Source: Woeseia sp. (GTDB taxonomy: Bacteria > Pseudomonadota > Gammaproteobacteria > Steroidobacterales > Woeseiaceae). From it: DNA of 64,000 nucleotides. Both the position numbers and the translations under genes were made by a program. Within the stretch, counting starts at the first letter, position 1; each line of letters starts with the position of its first letter. The stretch lies in the NCBI GenBank assembly GCA_021773015.1, contig JAJFKW010000001.1, forward strand, positions 744,001-808,000, in the 5' to 3' direction. Of the stretch, positions 26,554-35,426 are shown one piece after another. The notes beneath the pieces were generated by a model that was not told the origin of the DNA, made no database searches, and was given only the letters and a program-made list of their open reading frames with translations.

Positions 26554-27655
26554 AACCAATAGCGTTTTATCCATCGACCTTTCGTTAACGCTTGGTGATT
26601 TCTCGATGCACATCAAGAATGAACTTCGTTTTGATGGCGTATTAGGTTTATTTGGCCCTAGTGGCGCTGGGAAGAGCACGCTTTTACGAATTATTGCCGG
26701 CCTGGAGCGAAAAGGCATAGGCACGCTGAAGTTTACGCAACAATGTTGGCAGGATACCGCGAAACGGCAATTTACAGCTGCACACTTGCGTTCAGTTGGC
26801 TTTGTATTTCAGGACTCGCGACTATTCGAACATCTCTCCGTCGCAGAGAATATCGAATACGCAAACAGACGAGCCACAAAAGGAAATGCGAACATAAGTG
26901 TTGATGAAATTATCGAGATCTTCGATCTACGCCGGCTTATGCGGCGACAGGTTGGTGACCTTTCCGGCGGCGAATGCAAGCGAGTAGCTATTGCAAGAGC
27001 ACTTGCCGCGCAGCCACAGCTTTTGTTACTCGATGAACCGCTCGCCGGGCTGGACATCCAGCGCAAGGCCGAAATACTCCCATACCTCGACGCCCTACAG
27101 AATCGATTTGACTTACCAATGATTTATGTAAGTCACGCGGTCGATGAAATGGCGCGGGTTGCCAAACACATTGTCGTAATGAATCTTGGCCGAATATCCG
27201 CGGTTGGAAACGCTGCGGACGTATTATCTGATCTGCCGACGCTGGGAACGGCTTCTGGGATCGAGTCAGCTTCAGCGCTCACAGCGACCGTGAAACGGCC
27301 CATCACCGACTTTGGATTGACGGAGTTATCGTTATGCGGCCAAAACTTTTCCGTCCCAATTCAGCGGCAATTGACTGCGGGCGATGCGGCGACGCTCTAC
27401 ATTCGTGCAAGCGATGTCGCGCTGGCAACGAGCAAGCCCAGCGGTTTGAGTATTCGAAACGTACTAGCCGGTTCTGTAATCAGCATTGACACCCTTGACC
27501 GTGCTGGCAGCGAGACGTTCGCGATTGTCACCGTCAACATTGGCGGCGCGACGCTACGCGCCCAACTTACCAGGCAATCAATCAGCGAACTGGGGTTGCA
27601 AATCGAGACTAAGGTATTCGCATTGGTGAAAACGGCATCGTTCAATCGATTTTGA
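26543..27655 (+). CDS. modC: Molybdate ABC transporter ATPase
   Basis: A 370-residue ATPase from ATG 26543. The Walker A is G38-P-S-G-A-G-K44-S, the Q-loop F-Q-D-S-R-L-F-E-H and the ABC signature L-S-G-G-E-C-K-R-V, followed by Walker B L-L-L-D-E-P and the H-loop Y-V-S-H. The C-terminal part (about 290-365) looks like the molybdate-binding TOBE domain, as in E. coli ModC. It overlaps modB by 11 bases. No modE regulator is seen nearby. Upstream in-frame sequence to 26498 lies inside modB and is excluded. Confidence 0.94.
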   Translation: MPVETNSVLSIDLSLTLGDFSMHIKNELRFDGVLGLFGPSGAGKSTLLRIIAGLERKGIGTLKFTQQCWQDTAKRQFTAAHLRSVGFVFQDSRLFEHLSVAENIEYANRRATKGNANISVDEIIEIFDLRRLMRRQVGDLSGGECKRVAIARALAAQPQLLLLDEPLAGLDIQRKAEILPYLDALQNRFDLPMIYVSHAVDEMARVAKHIVVMNLGRISAVGNAADVLSDLPTLGTASGIESASALTATVKRPITDFGLTELSLCGQNFSVPIQRQLTAGDAATLYIRASDVALATSKPSGLSIRNVLAGSVISIDTLDRAGSETFAIVTVNIGGATLRAQLTRQSISELGLQIETKVFALVKTASFNRF

Positions 27656-27687
27656 TCAGCCACCATATCTCAGCTACTAAATTGACT

Positions 27688-28620
27688 TTAGCGATACAGC
27701 GGGCCGGCGGAAGCCCCGACCTCTACACGAAATATTTTGCCGCCTCGTCCCTTCGATCGAGTCGTTGATACGTAAATTGCCTGCTCACCGAAGTCACCAA
27801 CACCGAACGCAATACTGGCGGCACCAAACATCCCTTCGGCAATGAGCTGCATCTCATTGTTCTTCGGATCGTATCGCCAAATTTTTCCCTCGCCATTGGA
27901 TGCAATATAAACGCGGTCCTCAGCATCCATCGCCAATCCGTCGACGGCGCCATTCGGCCCCGTGCGGACGGCTAAATCTGCTCCGCGGCTCGGTTTGCCA
28001 TCCACGAGTGGAATCCTCCAGATTGCGTTATCTGCGACAACCGGACGAATGCTTGCGAATATCTGTGCAACGTAGAGCATCGACCCATCCGCGGACAGTG
28101 CCAGCCCGTTCGGATGATTGACTGCGGTCGAGTACAACATTGGCCTACGATCACTGCCGACAAAATAGATATCGGCCGTTGCATCATCTGACACCAAGTA
28201 TGATCGGTCTGGAAAAACCAATACGAAATTCGGATCGCCGTATCCGCTGGAATGTTCAACCTTGTCACCTTCTGGCGATATCAGCCACACCATGCCATCA
28301 TTATTGCGATCGTTCTGAAAGGCATTAGTCGGGCCAAAGTCTGCCACCAACATGTCCCTACCGCCGTACGCCGCTACTCCGAGATTACTATGTAAATCAA
28401 CAATATGCCGTACTTCACCACCGCTTCCGATTTCCCACAAAGCGCGATTACAGGTCGCGAACAAGCGTCCCTCACCATTAAAGCCTAGACCTTCGCAACC
28501 GTTAAATGGCTCATCAGCAAATATCTCCGGCGCAACCGGAAACTCACTAGATACTGTCATCTGAGCAAACAACACAGTCGGCACTAGAAGCAGTATCGCG
28601 ATCAGTATTCGGCCTGCCAT
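27688..28620 (-). CDS. SMP-30/gluconolactonase-like beta-propeller
   Basis: An exported 310-residue protein. The signal peptide ends V-L-F-A-Q. The body has repeated strands typical of a six-bladed propeller, with N-H-P-N-G-L-A-L-S and N-G-A-V-D-G-L-A-M-D marking calcium or substrate loops of the SMP-30/strictosidine-synthase-like group. Members hydrolyse lactones or act as binding scaffolds, and which applies here is unknown. The start ATG at 28620 begins the signal. It is five bases from the end of the MAPEG gene on the same strand. Confidence 0.8.
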   Translation of the reverse strand: MAGRILIAILLLVPTVLFAQMTVSSEFPVAPEIFADEPFNGCEGLGFNGEGRLFATCNRALWEIGSGGEVRHIVDLHSNLGVAAYGGRDMLVADFGPTNAFQNDRNNDGMVWLISPEGDKVEHSSGYGDPNFVLVFPDRSYLVSDDATADIYFVGSDRRPMLYSTAVNHPNGLALSADGSMLYVAQIFASIRPVVADNAIWRIPLVDGKPSRGADLAVRTGPNGAVDGLAMDAEDRVYIASNGEGKIWRYDPKNNEMQLIAEGMFGAASIAFGVGDFGEQAIYVSTTRSKGRGGKIFRVEVGASAGPLYR

Positions 28621-28625
28621 CTGAC

Positions 28626-29012
28626 CTACCCTAGCAATGACATTGTCGCACCGACAATGCTGCCAATTACAAGGATAGACATCATAACGAAGCCGACTAG
28701 GAACGGTGTTCCACGAGATGTTGGCTCGCTAAGATAGTTAGTTCGATAGAGAAACCGCGAAACTATAAATACCAGACCGATGCCGGCGCTCCACAGTGGG
28801 TCAATAAAGTAGCCGAACATCCACAATGCGGGAACCAAGACAACCAGTTGTTCCTGTGTATTCTGGTGTACTCGAAATGCACGCTCGAAGTCCGTGTGCC
28901 CGGTCATGGCGGGCGCCTTGATGCCATGTTTGGCTCGTTGGGCGCCAACTAAATACGCAAAATGCGTCAATTGAATCAGCGCTAGCGCCGTGACGATTGC
29001 CAAAGCTTCCAT
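28626..29012 (-). CDS. MAPEG family membrane protein
   Basis: The second MAPEG protein of the window, at 128 residues. It fits the family well: four hydrophobic helices, the F-E-R-A-F-R-V-H-Q-N-T-Q-E-Q segment that binds glutathione in microsomal GST relatives, and R-F-L-Y-R-T-N-Y later. The substrate is unknown. It ends five bases before the propeller gene on the minus strand, so the two may be co-transcribed. Divergent from the transporter gene at 29141. Confidence 0.88.
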   Translation of the reverse strand: MEALAIVTALALIQLTHFAYLVGAQRAKHGIKAPAMTGHTDFERAFRVHQNTQEQLVVLVPALWMFGYFIDPLWSAGIGLVFIVSRFLYRTNYLSEPTSRGTPFLVGFVMMSILVIGSIVGATMSLLG

Positions 29013-29140
29013 ATTTCACCCCATATTGTGATTTATTATTTTCTATAGACCCGTTCGGGCTTCAAAGTGCCCTTGAGATAGTACATTATTTACTAACGGC
29101 CCAATTTCGACTTGGCCCAGGCGAAAGGCCTGCGAACACT

Positions 29141-30463
29141 ATGACTCAAGAAACATCGGCGCCGACTAATATCGGTGTGCTGCAACGTGTGTTCGGAATC
29201 CGCCGCGAGGAATTGCAGGCGGTCGGTTGGTCGTTCGCTTATTTCTTCTGCATTCTGTCTGCGTATTACATCTTGCGGCCCGTTCGCGACGCGATGGCAA
29301 TCGTAAGCGGTACCGAGACAATACCGTGGCTTTTTACGGGCACATTTACGGTCATGCTTGTTGCATCGCCAGTTTTCGGCTGGATCGCATCGCGTTTTCC
29401 ACGAAAACAATTTCTTCCATGGGTCTATTACTTTTTCATAAGTAACGTCCTGCTGTTTTTTCTGCTGTTTCGGTTTGAGGAGCAGCTAGGCGTCAATCAA
29501 GTTTGGATCGGCAGGTCCTTTTTTGTTTGGGTCAGCGTTTTCAATCTGTTCGTCGTCGCTGTTTTTTGGAGTTTTATGGCGGACATTTACACCAAAGAAC
29601 AAAGTCGGCGCTTATTTGGAGCCATTAATGCCGGCGGCAGCATTGGTGCGGTTGTCGGCCCCACCGTCACAGGATACCTGGTCGTTCCGATAGGCTATGA
29701 GAATTTGTTGCCAATTTCCGCGCTGTTATTGGCAATCGGCGTGTTCTGTATTTATCGGCTACGACAATGGGTCAGAAAAACGGACACCAGCGACTCGGAG
29801 GAGAATATCGAATCCGGTCACGCATTTGGCGGCAGCGCGATAGAAGGTATTCATTTAGTCTTTACTAAAAAATATTTTAGCGCTATCGCTATTACCCTGA
29901 TTCTCGCCAATTTGGTTGGCGTTGTGATGTACAACTTTGTTGCCGAGATCATCGATACGTCATTTGAAGGCACAAACAAACACACGCAGGTATTCGCAAG
30001 AATTGAGATGGCGGTCAGCGTGCTCGCATTCATTAGTCAATTGCTACTTGTCAAGATTTCCGTCCGGAAATTTGGCATAGGCAAGACATTAGCGCTGCTT
30101 CCCGTGATATCGGTGGTCGGCTTTACGCTACTAGCAATACAGCCGGTGCTTGCCGTTGCTATCGGGCTACAAATACTGCGCCGCTCATTAGCATACGGAT
30201 TCTCCAAACCGGCAAGTGTCATGCTCTATTCCGTTGTTACGGCGCGTGAGAAATACAAAGCGCAAAATTTCGTCGAAACTGCCATATACCGATTCGGCGA
30301 CTTGGTCGCCGCTTGGACTTTTCGATTGCTCAGCGGTTTAGGCATTACCGGCGTTGCGTTGTTGTGCGTGCCGGTCGCAGTTATTTGGGGGATCATGTCG
30401 CTTTGGATCGGCCGGGAATACAATCGACTTGATACAAAGAATCCTGCGCAGCAAACGGACTGA
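29141..30463 (+). CDS. NTP/NDP exchange-type or MFS transporter
   Basis: About 440 residues from ATG 29141 (in-frame sequence from 28997 is not protein-like). It has about 12 membrane helices with a first-helix Y-Y-I-L-R-P-V-R-D motif and cytosolic R-F-P-R-K and S-R-R-L-F-G-A-I-N-A-G-G-S-I-G loops. This pattern belongs to the Tlc-like nucleotide-exchange group of the MFS. In parasites such proteins import host ATP, but free-living bacteria have relatives with unknown cargo. No parasitic lifestyle is suggested here. Confidence 0.8.
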   Translation: MTQETSAPTNIGVLQRVFGIRREELQAVGWSFAYFFCILSAYYILRPVRDAMAIVSGTETIPWLFTGTFTVMLVASPVFGWIASRFPRKQFLPWVYYFFISNVLLFFLLFRFEEQLGVNQVWIGRSFFVWVSVFNLFVVAVFWSFMADIYTKEQSRRLFGAINAGGSIGAVVGPTVTGYLVVPIGYENLLPISALLLAIGVFCIYRLRQWVRKTDTSDSEENIESGHAFGGSAIEGIHLVFTKKYFSAIAITLILANLVGVVMYNFVAEIIDTSFEGTNKHTQVFARIEMAVSVLAFISQLLLVKISVRKFGIGKTLALLPVISVVGFTLLAIQPVLAVAIGLQILRRSLAYGFSKPASVMLYSVVTAREKYKAQNFVETAIYRFGDLVAAWTFRLLSGLGITGVALLCVPVAVIWGIMSLWIGREYNRLDTKNPAQQTD

Positions 30464-30507
30464 GCTTTCACTATAATCCACAATCGAATTTCACTATTGG
30501 TACCCAA

Positions 30508-30918
30508 TTGAGTCACGCAACCTTGTCGCGCCGCCTTATGGCAGCGCTCTACGATAGCTTGTTGGTATTCGCGCTAATGGCGCTGGCGACACTACCGTTT
30601 ATTGCGCAGCGCGCCGGAGAAGCGGTCGAAGCCTACACGCTAACTCACCAACTAGCCGTGCTCGGTACTGGCTGGTTATTTTTTGTTGGTTTTTGGTCAT
30701 TTGGGGGGCGAACCCTCGGCATGCAATCCTGGGGGCTACGAATCGAAACGGTGACAGGCGACAAACCGAATGTCTGGCGCTCAACGGTTCGATTTTTTGC
30801 CGCTGTTGTTTCGTGGCTCGCGTTCGGACTTGGGTTTTGGTGGCAAATTTGGGACAAAGAGCAACTGACCTGGCATGACCGGCTGAGTGGAACCCGACTT
30901 CGTCACTACCCTAGATAG
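30508..30918 (+). CDS. RDD family membrane protein
   Basis: A 136-residue protein with three hydrophobic helices. The R-R-L-M-A-A-L-Y-D-S motif at the N-terminus and the late R-L-R-H segment fit the RDD family. The TTG start at 30508 is needed to keep the S-R-R that is part of the motif. The function is unknown, and transport-related roles are suggested for some members. It lies 44 bases after the transporter on the same strand, so the two may share a transcript. Confidence 0.8.
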   Translation: MSHATLSRRLMAALYDSLLVFALMALATLPFIAQRAGEAVEAYTLTHQLAVLGTGWLFFVGFWSFGGRTLGMQSWGLRIETVTGDKPNVWRSTVRFFAAVVSWLAFGLGFWWQIWDKEQLTWHDRLSGTRLRHYPR

Positions 30919-30980
30919 TAGTGAAAATACAGTGGCTTATACGCATATTGTGATAAATCCCTTTGCAAGCCTTTGCTGAC

Positions 30981-32045
30981 TTAGCGCACCCGACTGAGCG
31001 CGAATATGGTAACCATTAGCAACGCGATCGATGGCAGCCAGGTTACGATTGCCGGGTCAAAGCCGAATACAACGCCCGAATTTGCAGTCATCTCGCTTGC
31101 CAAGAAGTAAGCTAAGCCGATCATTACACCAATGACGAGTCGCGCTCCGTAACCGGCAGAACGCAGCGAACCAAAAACGAATGCCAACGCCAATACCGGC
31201 ATCAAAGTTACCGTGACAGTGGATGACACGCGTGACCAGAATTCCGTTTCATAGCGATCTGACGACAATCCATTGCTCTTGAGGTAATTGACGTAACCGA
31301 GCAGCCCGCGTGCAGATAGACTAATTGGTTTCACTAACGTCACGCCGAGTAATTCACTATCAATGCTGAACGATTCGATAGCGCGAGACGATTGAACGAC
31401 TTGCACGCCGTCGTCTTGGAACCGCGTTTCGCGAAAATCCTCAAGCTCCCAATTGTCCTCTTCGTCTATTACCGAGTTCTCAGCATGCGCGACGGAACGC
31501 AACGTATTGTCGTCGTTAAACCGGAATAAATAGATACCGCCAAACTCAAACTCGGAATTCACGTGCTCTAAATGAAATATGACCGGACCATCCTTGATCC
31601 ATGCCGCGTTTCCGATATTTCTATTTTCTTGGCCGAGCTTCGCTTCGGTGCGCATCGTTCGCGCATAATAGTCAAGCGACGGACCAATGAACTCGCCCAC
31701 GAGAGCCGTTACGATCATTAGCGCAACGCCGGCAATCGCCACCATTCCTGCCAACCGTCCAACCGACAGTCCAGCCGTGCGCATCACAACAAGCTCACTA
31801 TTATTTGCTAGCCCACCCAGGCCGAGCAACGCGCCGATCAACACCGCCATAGGCATCATCTCGAACGACAATTGCGGCAATCGCAAAAGTGAAAACATCA
31901 ACGCTTGCGCAATGCCATAGCTTCGCTCGAGTTCTTCCAGTTGACCGATGAATTCGAACAACGCAGCCAACGCCAGCAGCACCATCAACACCAGTAAACT
32001 GCTCAGCGCGATCGTCCGCATCAAATAGGTGCTTAGCAAGCGCAT
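30981..32045 (-). CDS. lptG: LPS export permease LptG
   Basis: About 354 residues from ATG 32045. It has six membrane helices around a periplasmic beta-jellyroll (roughly 95-260), as in LptG of the LptBFGC complex, which pulls lipopolysaccharide from the inner membrane to the outer-membrane bridge. The N-terminal E-E-L-E-R-S-Y loop is typical. The start codon shares one base with the lptF stop (TGATG), showing translational coupling. The in-frame upstream part to 32141 is inside lptF and is discarded. Confidence 0.93.
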   Translation of the reverse strand: MRLLSTYLMRTIALSSLLVLMVLLALAALFEFIGQLEELERSYGIAQALMFSLLRLPQLSFEMMPMAVLIGALLGLGGLANNSELVVMRTAGLSVGRLAGMVAIAGVALMIVTALVGEFIGPSLDYYARTMRTEAKLGQENRNIGNAAWIKDGPVIFHLEHVNSEFEFGGIYLFRFNDDNTLRSVAHAENSVIDEEDNWELEDFRETRFQDDGVQVVQSSRAIESFSIDSELLGVTLVKPISLSARGLLGYVNYLKSNGLSSDRYETEFWSRVSSTVTVTLMPVLALAFVFGSLRSAGYGARLVIGVMIGLAYFLASEMTANSGVVFGFDPAIVTWLPSIALLMVTIFALSRVR

Positions 32046-33136
32046 CAGACCACCCTTGACCGGAATATTCTTCGATGCACGCCATTTTGCAGGGCGATCA
32101 TCGCCAGTCCGAATCCAAGCATGAGTCCGTGGACCCACCACAATCCAACCAATGGCGTAAGTTTTTCGGACTCCAGCCAGGTCTTGCCGGCGCTCAGCAA
32201 ATTGAAATAAACGATAAATACCAGCAGACCGATTGCTAGCTTTCCGTAACGGCCTTGGCGCGGTTGACTGCGGCTCAGCGGCACGGCGAGGATTGCCAAG
32301 ATGATGGTGGCGATCGGTACCGCAATGCGGAAATGCAGCTCAGCAATATCGAAACTGTCTTTTGAGCCGAAGAGCGCCATAGTGGGTTTTGCGCGTGGCT
32401 TCGATTCAGTATTTTCTGCACCGGGCAATTGATAAGGAATTCCATGTTCCGCGAATTCCATTACCTGAAATTCGGCGGTGCCTGGAATGCCAACGTAACG
32501 GCGACCGTTGCGCAATACAAAGTAGCGCGTATCCGGATCATCGGAATCGCGCTGCTCGCCGCGCTCCGCAATAACGACTTCGACCTGACCATTGTCGCTG
32601 CGCCGTTGCAAGAAGACGTTCTCAACGACACCGGGACCCAATACTCGCTCCGCATAGACAACCGCGCCGTCGCTACCTCGCGCAAAAGTGCCTGGCTCTA
32701 TTGACGCGAGATCTGCTTGGCGACGAGCTTCGACGCCAATTCGCTCAATTTTGCTCAAGGCCTGCGGGCCAATGTCCATCGATAGCCAGCCAACTGCGAC
32801 CGCTAGCGGCAGCATCGCCCAGGTTATCGGACGATATATACCGCCTGGCCCAACTCGGCAAGCGAGCATTGCTGGCATTTCACTGTCGCGATACAAGCGG
32901 CCTAGCGCCAGCATGATCGACAAAAATAGACCAATTGGGATTAAAACAGTTAGGTACTGTAATGCAGTCAGACCAATTACGTCGAAAACTGCGTCTTTTG
33001 GCAACCGCCCCTTGGCCACGTCACCCAAAACCCGCGCAAATTGATTGGTCAGCAGAATAAGTAGCAGCACGAGAGTCACACCCAGCCAGGTCTGGATGAC
33101 TTCGCGAAATATGTAGCGGTCAAGTATGCGCAGCAT
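32045..33136 (-). CDS. lptF: LPS export permease LptF
   Basis: A 363-residue partner of LptG in the inner-membrane LPS extractor. It starts with an amphipathic helix and R-Y-I-F-R-E-V, then membrane helices, a periplasmic domain (about 100-270) with G-V-V-E-N-V-F-L-Q, and more helices. lptF precedes lptG in the usual order. It is divergent from pepA across 233 bases, the common gammaproteobacterial arrangement, so the gap holds both promoters. Confidence 0.93.
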   Translation of the reverse strand: MLRILDRYIFREVIQTWLGVTLVLLLILLTNQFARVLGDVAKGRLPKDAVFDVIGLTALQYLTVLIPIGLFLSIMLALGRLYRDSEMPAMLACRVGPGGIYRPITWAMLPLAVAVGWLSMDIGPQALSKIERIGVEARRQADLASIEPGTFARGSDGAVVYAERVLGPGVVENVFLQRRSDNGQVEVVIAERGEQRDSDDPDTRYFVLRNGRRYVGIPGTAEFQVMEFAEHGIPYQLPGAENTESKPRAKPTMALFGSKDSFDIAELHFRIAVPIATIILAILAVPLSRSQPRQGRYGKLAIGLLVFIVYFNLLSAGKTWLESEKLTPLVGLWWVHGLMLGFGLAMIALQNGVHRRIFRSRVV

Positions 33137-33369
33137 TATTTATCGTTGGGGAACGACGACAACGAAAAAACCTTGAACATCTTTCGTCGCGCGCTTAACT
33201 AAAATCGGCCTAATCGGTTAGACTACCGCTTTTGAATTGCGCCGAATAGTCCTGCGGGCCCTGGCCGGGTTTTGGAACAAGAGCAATAAATAGAATGCGC
33301 CGAGCAAACGGGGTCGCTAATGACTGCGATTCAAGAATTTGTGACCGGGCAAAACAGGTAGATTCATTC

Positions 33370-34866
33370 ATGGAATATTTTTCAACCACTACTGGCGCGG
33401 CCCGCCGATCCTGCGGCTGCCTGATAGTCGGCGTCTATATGAACGGCAAACTCGGCATAGCAGCGGCAGATATTGACGCTGCAAGCGGCGGCTTGCTAAG
33501 CAAATTGATCAAGCAAGGTGACCTCTCTGGGTCAATTGGTGACTGCAACATATTGCCCGATATCGACGGTGTTCGCGCGCAGCGAGTCGCCATCGTCGGA
33601 CTTGGAGCAAAAGCTCAATTTGATGTTCGTGCTTATCGTCGAGCCATCGCCGCCGCAACCCGTGCGATCAAATCGAGCAAATCCAAGGACGTGGTCAACT
33701 ACTTATCGTTAGAAGAAGCTGGCGATGCGAGCCTGTACTACCGAGTTCGCTATTCAATTGAGTCTATTGGCAACGAACTTTATTCATTCACGCAAATGAA
33801 AAGCGCCCGCAAAAAAGCACATACGTCAATTCGTAAAATCGGCCATGCCGTGGCCACTCGAGCGCAGGCAGCACAAGCGGCGCGAGCCGCGGAGCATGCG
33901 GATGCAATCGTTGGCGGCATGTCTTTATGCCGTGATCTTGGCAACCTGCCGGGCAATGTATGCACACCATCATATCTCGCACGAACTGCGCAGCAAATGG
34001 CGAAACAACATAAGAACCTAAGCGCCCGCGCGTTAAACGAAACTGAAATGAAACGGCACAAAATGGGGGCGCTTTTGTCCGTCACTGCCGGCACACGAGA
34101 GCCCGCGAAACTGATCGTAATGCAGTACAAGGGAAAACCGCGGGCGAAGCCTATTGTTCTCGTGGGCAAGGGGGTCACATTTGACTCCGGAGGAATCTCT
34201 TTAAAGCCTGGTGCGGCAATGGACGAAATGAAGTTTGACATGTGCGGTGCTGCTTCTGTCATTGGCGCCATGGAAACGGTCGCAAAGCTCCAATTGCCAA
34301 TAAATCTTACCGTTCTTGTGCCGACCGTCGAAAACATGCCCGGTAGTGCGGCCACCAAACCAGGCGATATCGTCACCAGCATGTCTGGGCAGACAATCGA
34401 AGTACTCAATACGGACGCTGAGGGTCGGCTAATCCTTTGCGATGCGTTGACCTACGCAAAACGATTTAACCCACAACTGGTAGTCGACGTCGCTACCCTA
34501 ACAGGCGCCTGCGTGATCGCCCTGGGCCATCACAGAACAGCAGTCATGAGCCAAAGCGATACGCTTGCTAGGGAGGTTCTCGACGCGGGAATTTCCGCCG
34601 ACGACCGCGCCTGGCAATTGCCGATCGCCGAAGAATATTCCAAACAACTTCAGAGCAATTTCGCTGATTTCGCCAATATCGGCGGACGCGATGCTGGCGC
34701 CATTACCGCCGCTTGCTTTCTCGCCAAATTCGCCGACGGCATCAACTGGGCTCACCTGGATATCGCCGGAACCGCTTGGTTGAGCGGTGCCAAAAAAGGT
34801 GCATCGGGTCGCCCCGTGCCATTGCTAAGTGAACTTTGCCTAATTCACGCCGGCGCGATCAAATAG
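33370..34866 (+). CDS. pepA: Leucyl aminopeptidase A
   Basis: A 498-residue M17 metallopeptidase removing N-terminal residues from peptides. Start ATG 33370 gives the normal family length; the in-frame part from 33295 is not supported. The two-metal site is seen in V-G-K-G-V-T-F-D-S-G-G and D-M-C-G-A-A, with the active-site segment N-T-D-A-E-G-R-L-I-L. E. coli PepA also acts as a DNA-binding factor (XerSiteI/carAB), which may or may not apply here. It is followed by holC with 11 bases between stop and start. Confidence 0.96.
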   Translation: MEYFSTTTGAARRSCGCLIVGVYMNGKLGIAAADIDAASGGLLSKLIKQGDLSGSIGDCNILPDIDGVRAQRVAIVGLGAKAQFDVRAYRRAIAAATRAIKSSKSKDVVNYLSLEEAGDASLYYRVRYSIESIGNELYSFTQMKSARKKAHTSIRKIGHAVATRAQAAQAARAAEHADAIVGGMSLCRDLGNLPGNVCTPSYLARTAQQMAKQHKNLSARALNETEMKRHKMGALLSVTAGTREPAKLIVMQYKGKPRAKPIVLVGKGVTFDSGGISLKPGAAMDEMKFDMCGAASVIGAMETVAKLQLPINLTVLVPTVENMPGSAATKPGDIVTSMSGQTIEVLNTDAEGRLILCDALTYAKRFNPQLVVDVATLTGACVIALGHHRTAVMSQSDTLAREVLDAGISADDRAWQLPIAEEYSKQLQSNFADFANIGGRDAGAITAACFLAKFADGINWAHLDIAGTAWLSGAKKGASGRPVPLLSELCLIHAGAIK

Positions 34867-34877
34867 TTATTGATCCG

Positions 34878-35306
34878 GTGCCGCAGGTCGATTTTTACGT
34901 CCTACAGGATCACGGCGAGGAATCGCGGCATCGCTTTGCATGCAGACTCGCCGAGAAGGCTTATCGGCTAAGCAATAAAGTCCATGTCGAAGTGCCAGAC
35001 GCCACATCCGCTCGGCGGCTCGATGAACTAATGTGGACCTTTCGTGACGGTAGTTTTCTGCCACATAAAATTGTAGACGGCAGGAACGAGACAGTCGATT
35101 GTCCGATATCCATTGGTAGCGAAGCGTCAATGCGTCCAACGGCCGATCTATTCATCAACCTCACAAGTGAATATCCCGCAGATATTGGGGCTTTCGCAAG
35201 AGTGGCGGAAATTGTAACCTCCGATGAGGACAGCAAACTCCGCAGCCGAAAGCGCTTTACAAGTTATCGAGACGCGGGACACGTCCTGGAAACTCACAAA
35301 CTTTGA
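34878..35306 (+). CDS. holC: DNA polymerase III chi subunit
   Basis: About 142 residues with GTG 34878 giving the usual start, M-P-Q-V-D-F-Y-V-L. Chi links the clamp loader to single-strand DNA-binding protein at the replication fork. The family pattern R-x-A-C-R-L-A-E-K-A-Y and L-D-E-L-M-W-T-F-x-D-x-S-F-L-P-H is clear. Upstream in-frame codons (TTG 34836) lie inside pepA and are rejected. The order pepA-holC-valS is the classic gammaproteobacterial one. Confidence 0.93.
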   Translation: MPQVDFYVLQDHGEESRHRFACRLAEKAYRLSNKVHVEVPDATSARRLDELMWTFRDGSFLPHKIVDGRNETVDCPISIGSEASMRPTADLFINLTSEYPADIGAFARVAEIVTSDEDSKLRSRKRFTSYRDAGHVLETHKL

Positions 35307-35426
35307 CGGTCGGACATTCAAGCTGAGGTTGGTGGGAATACAAATAACTCGAGACAATCGGATCGCCGCGCGCGCGTCGGTACATTCATCTCTATAGGCC
35401 CGCAAAAGTGAATAATAATTAGCAGT

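Noticed and set aside
29141-30463. Reading the transporter as proof of parasitism
   Set aside because: The same family occurs in free-living bacteria and the window holds biosynthesis and envelope genes of an independent organism.
33780-34409. Minus-strand frame of 209 codons inside pepA
   Set aside because: It lies wholly antisense to the conserved PepA catalytic part; no independent support.
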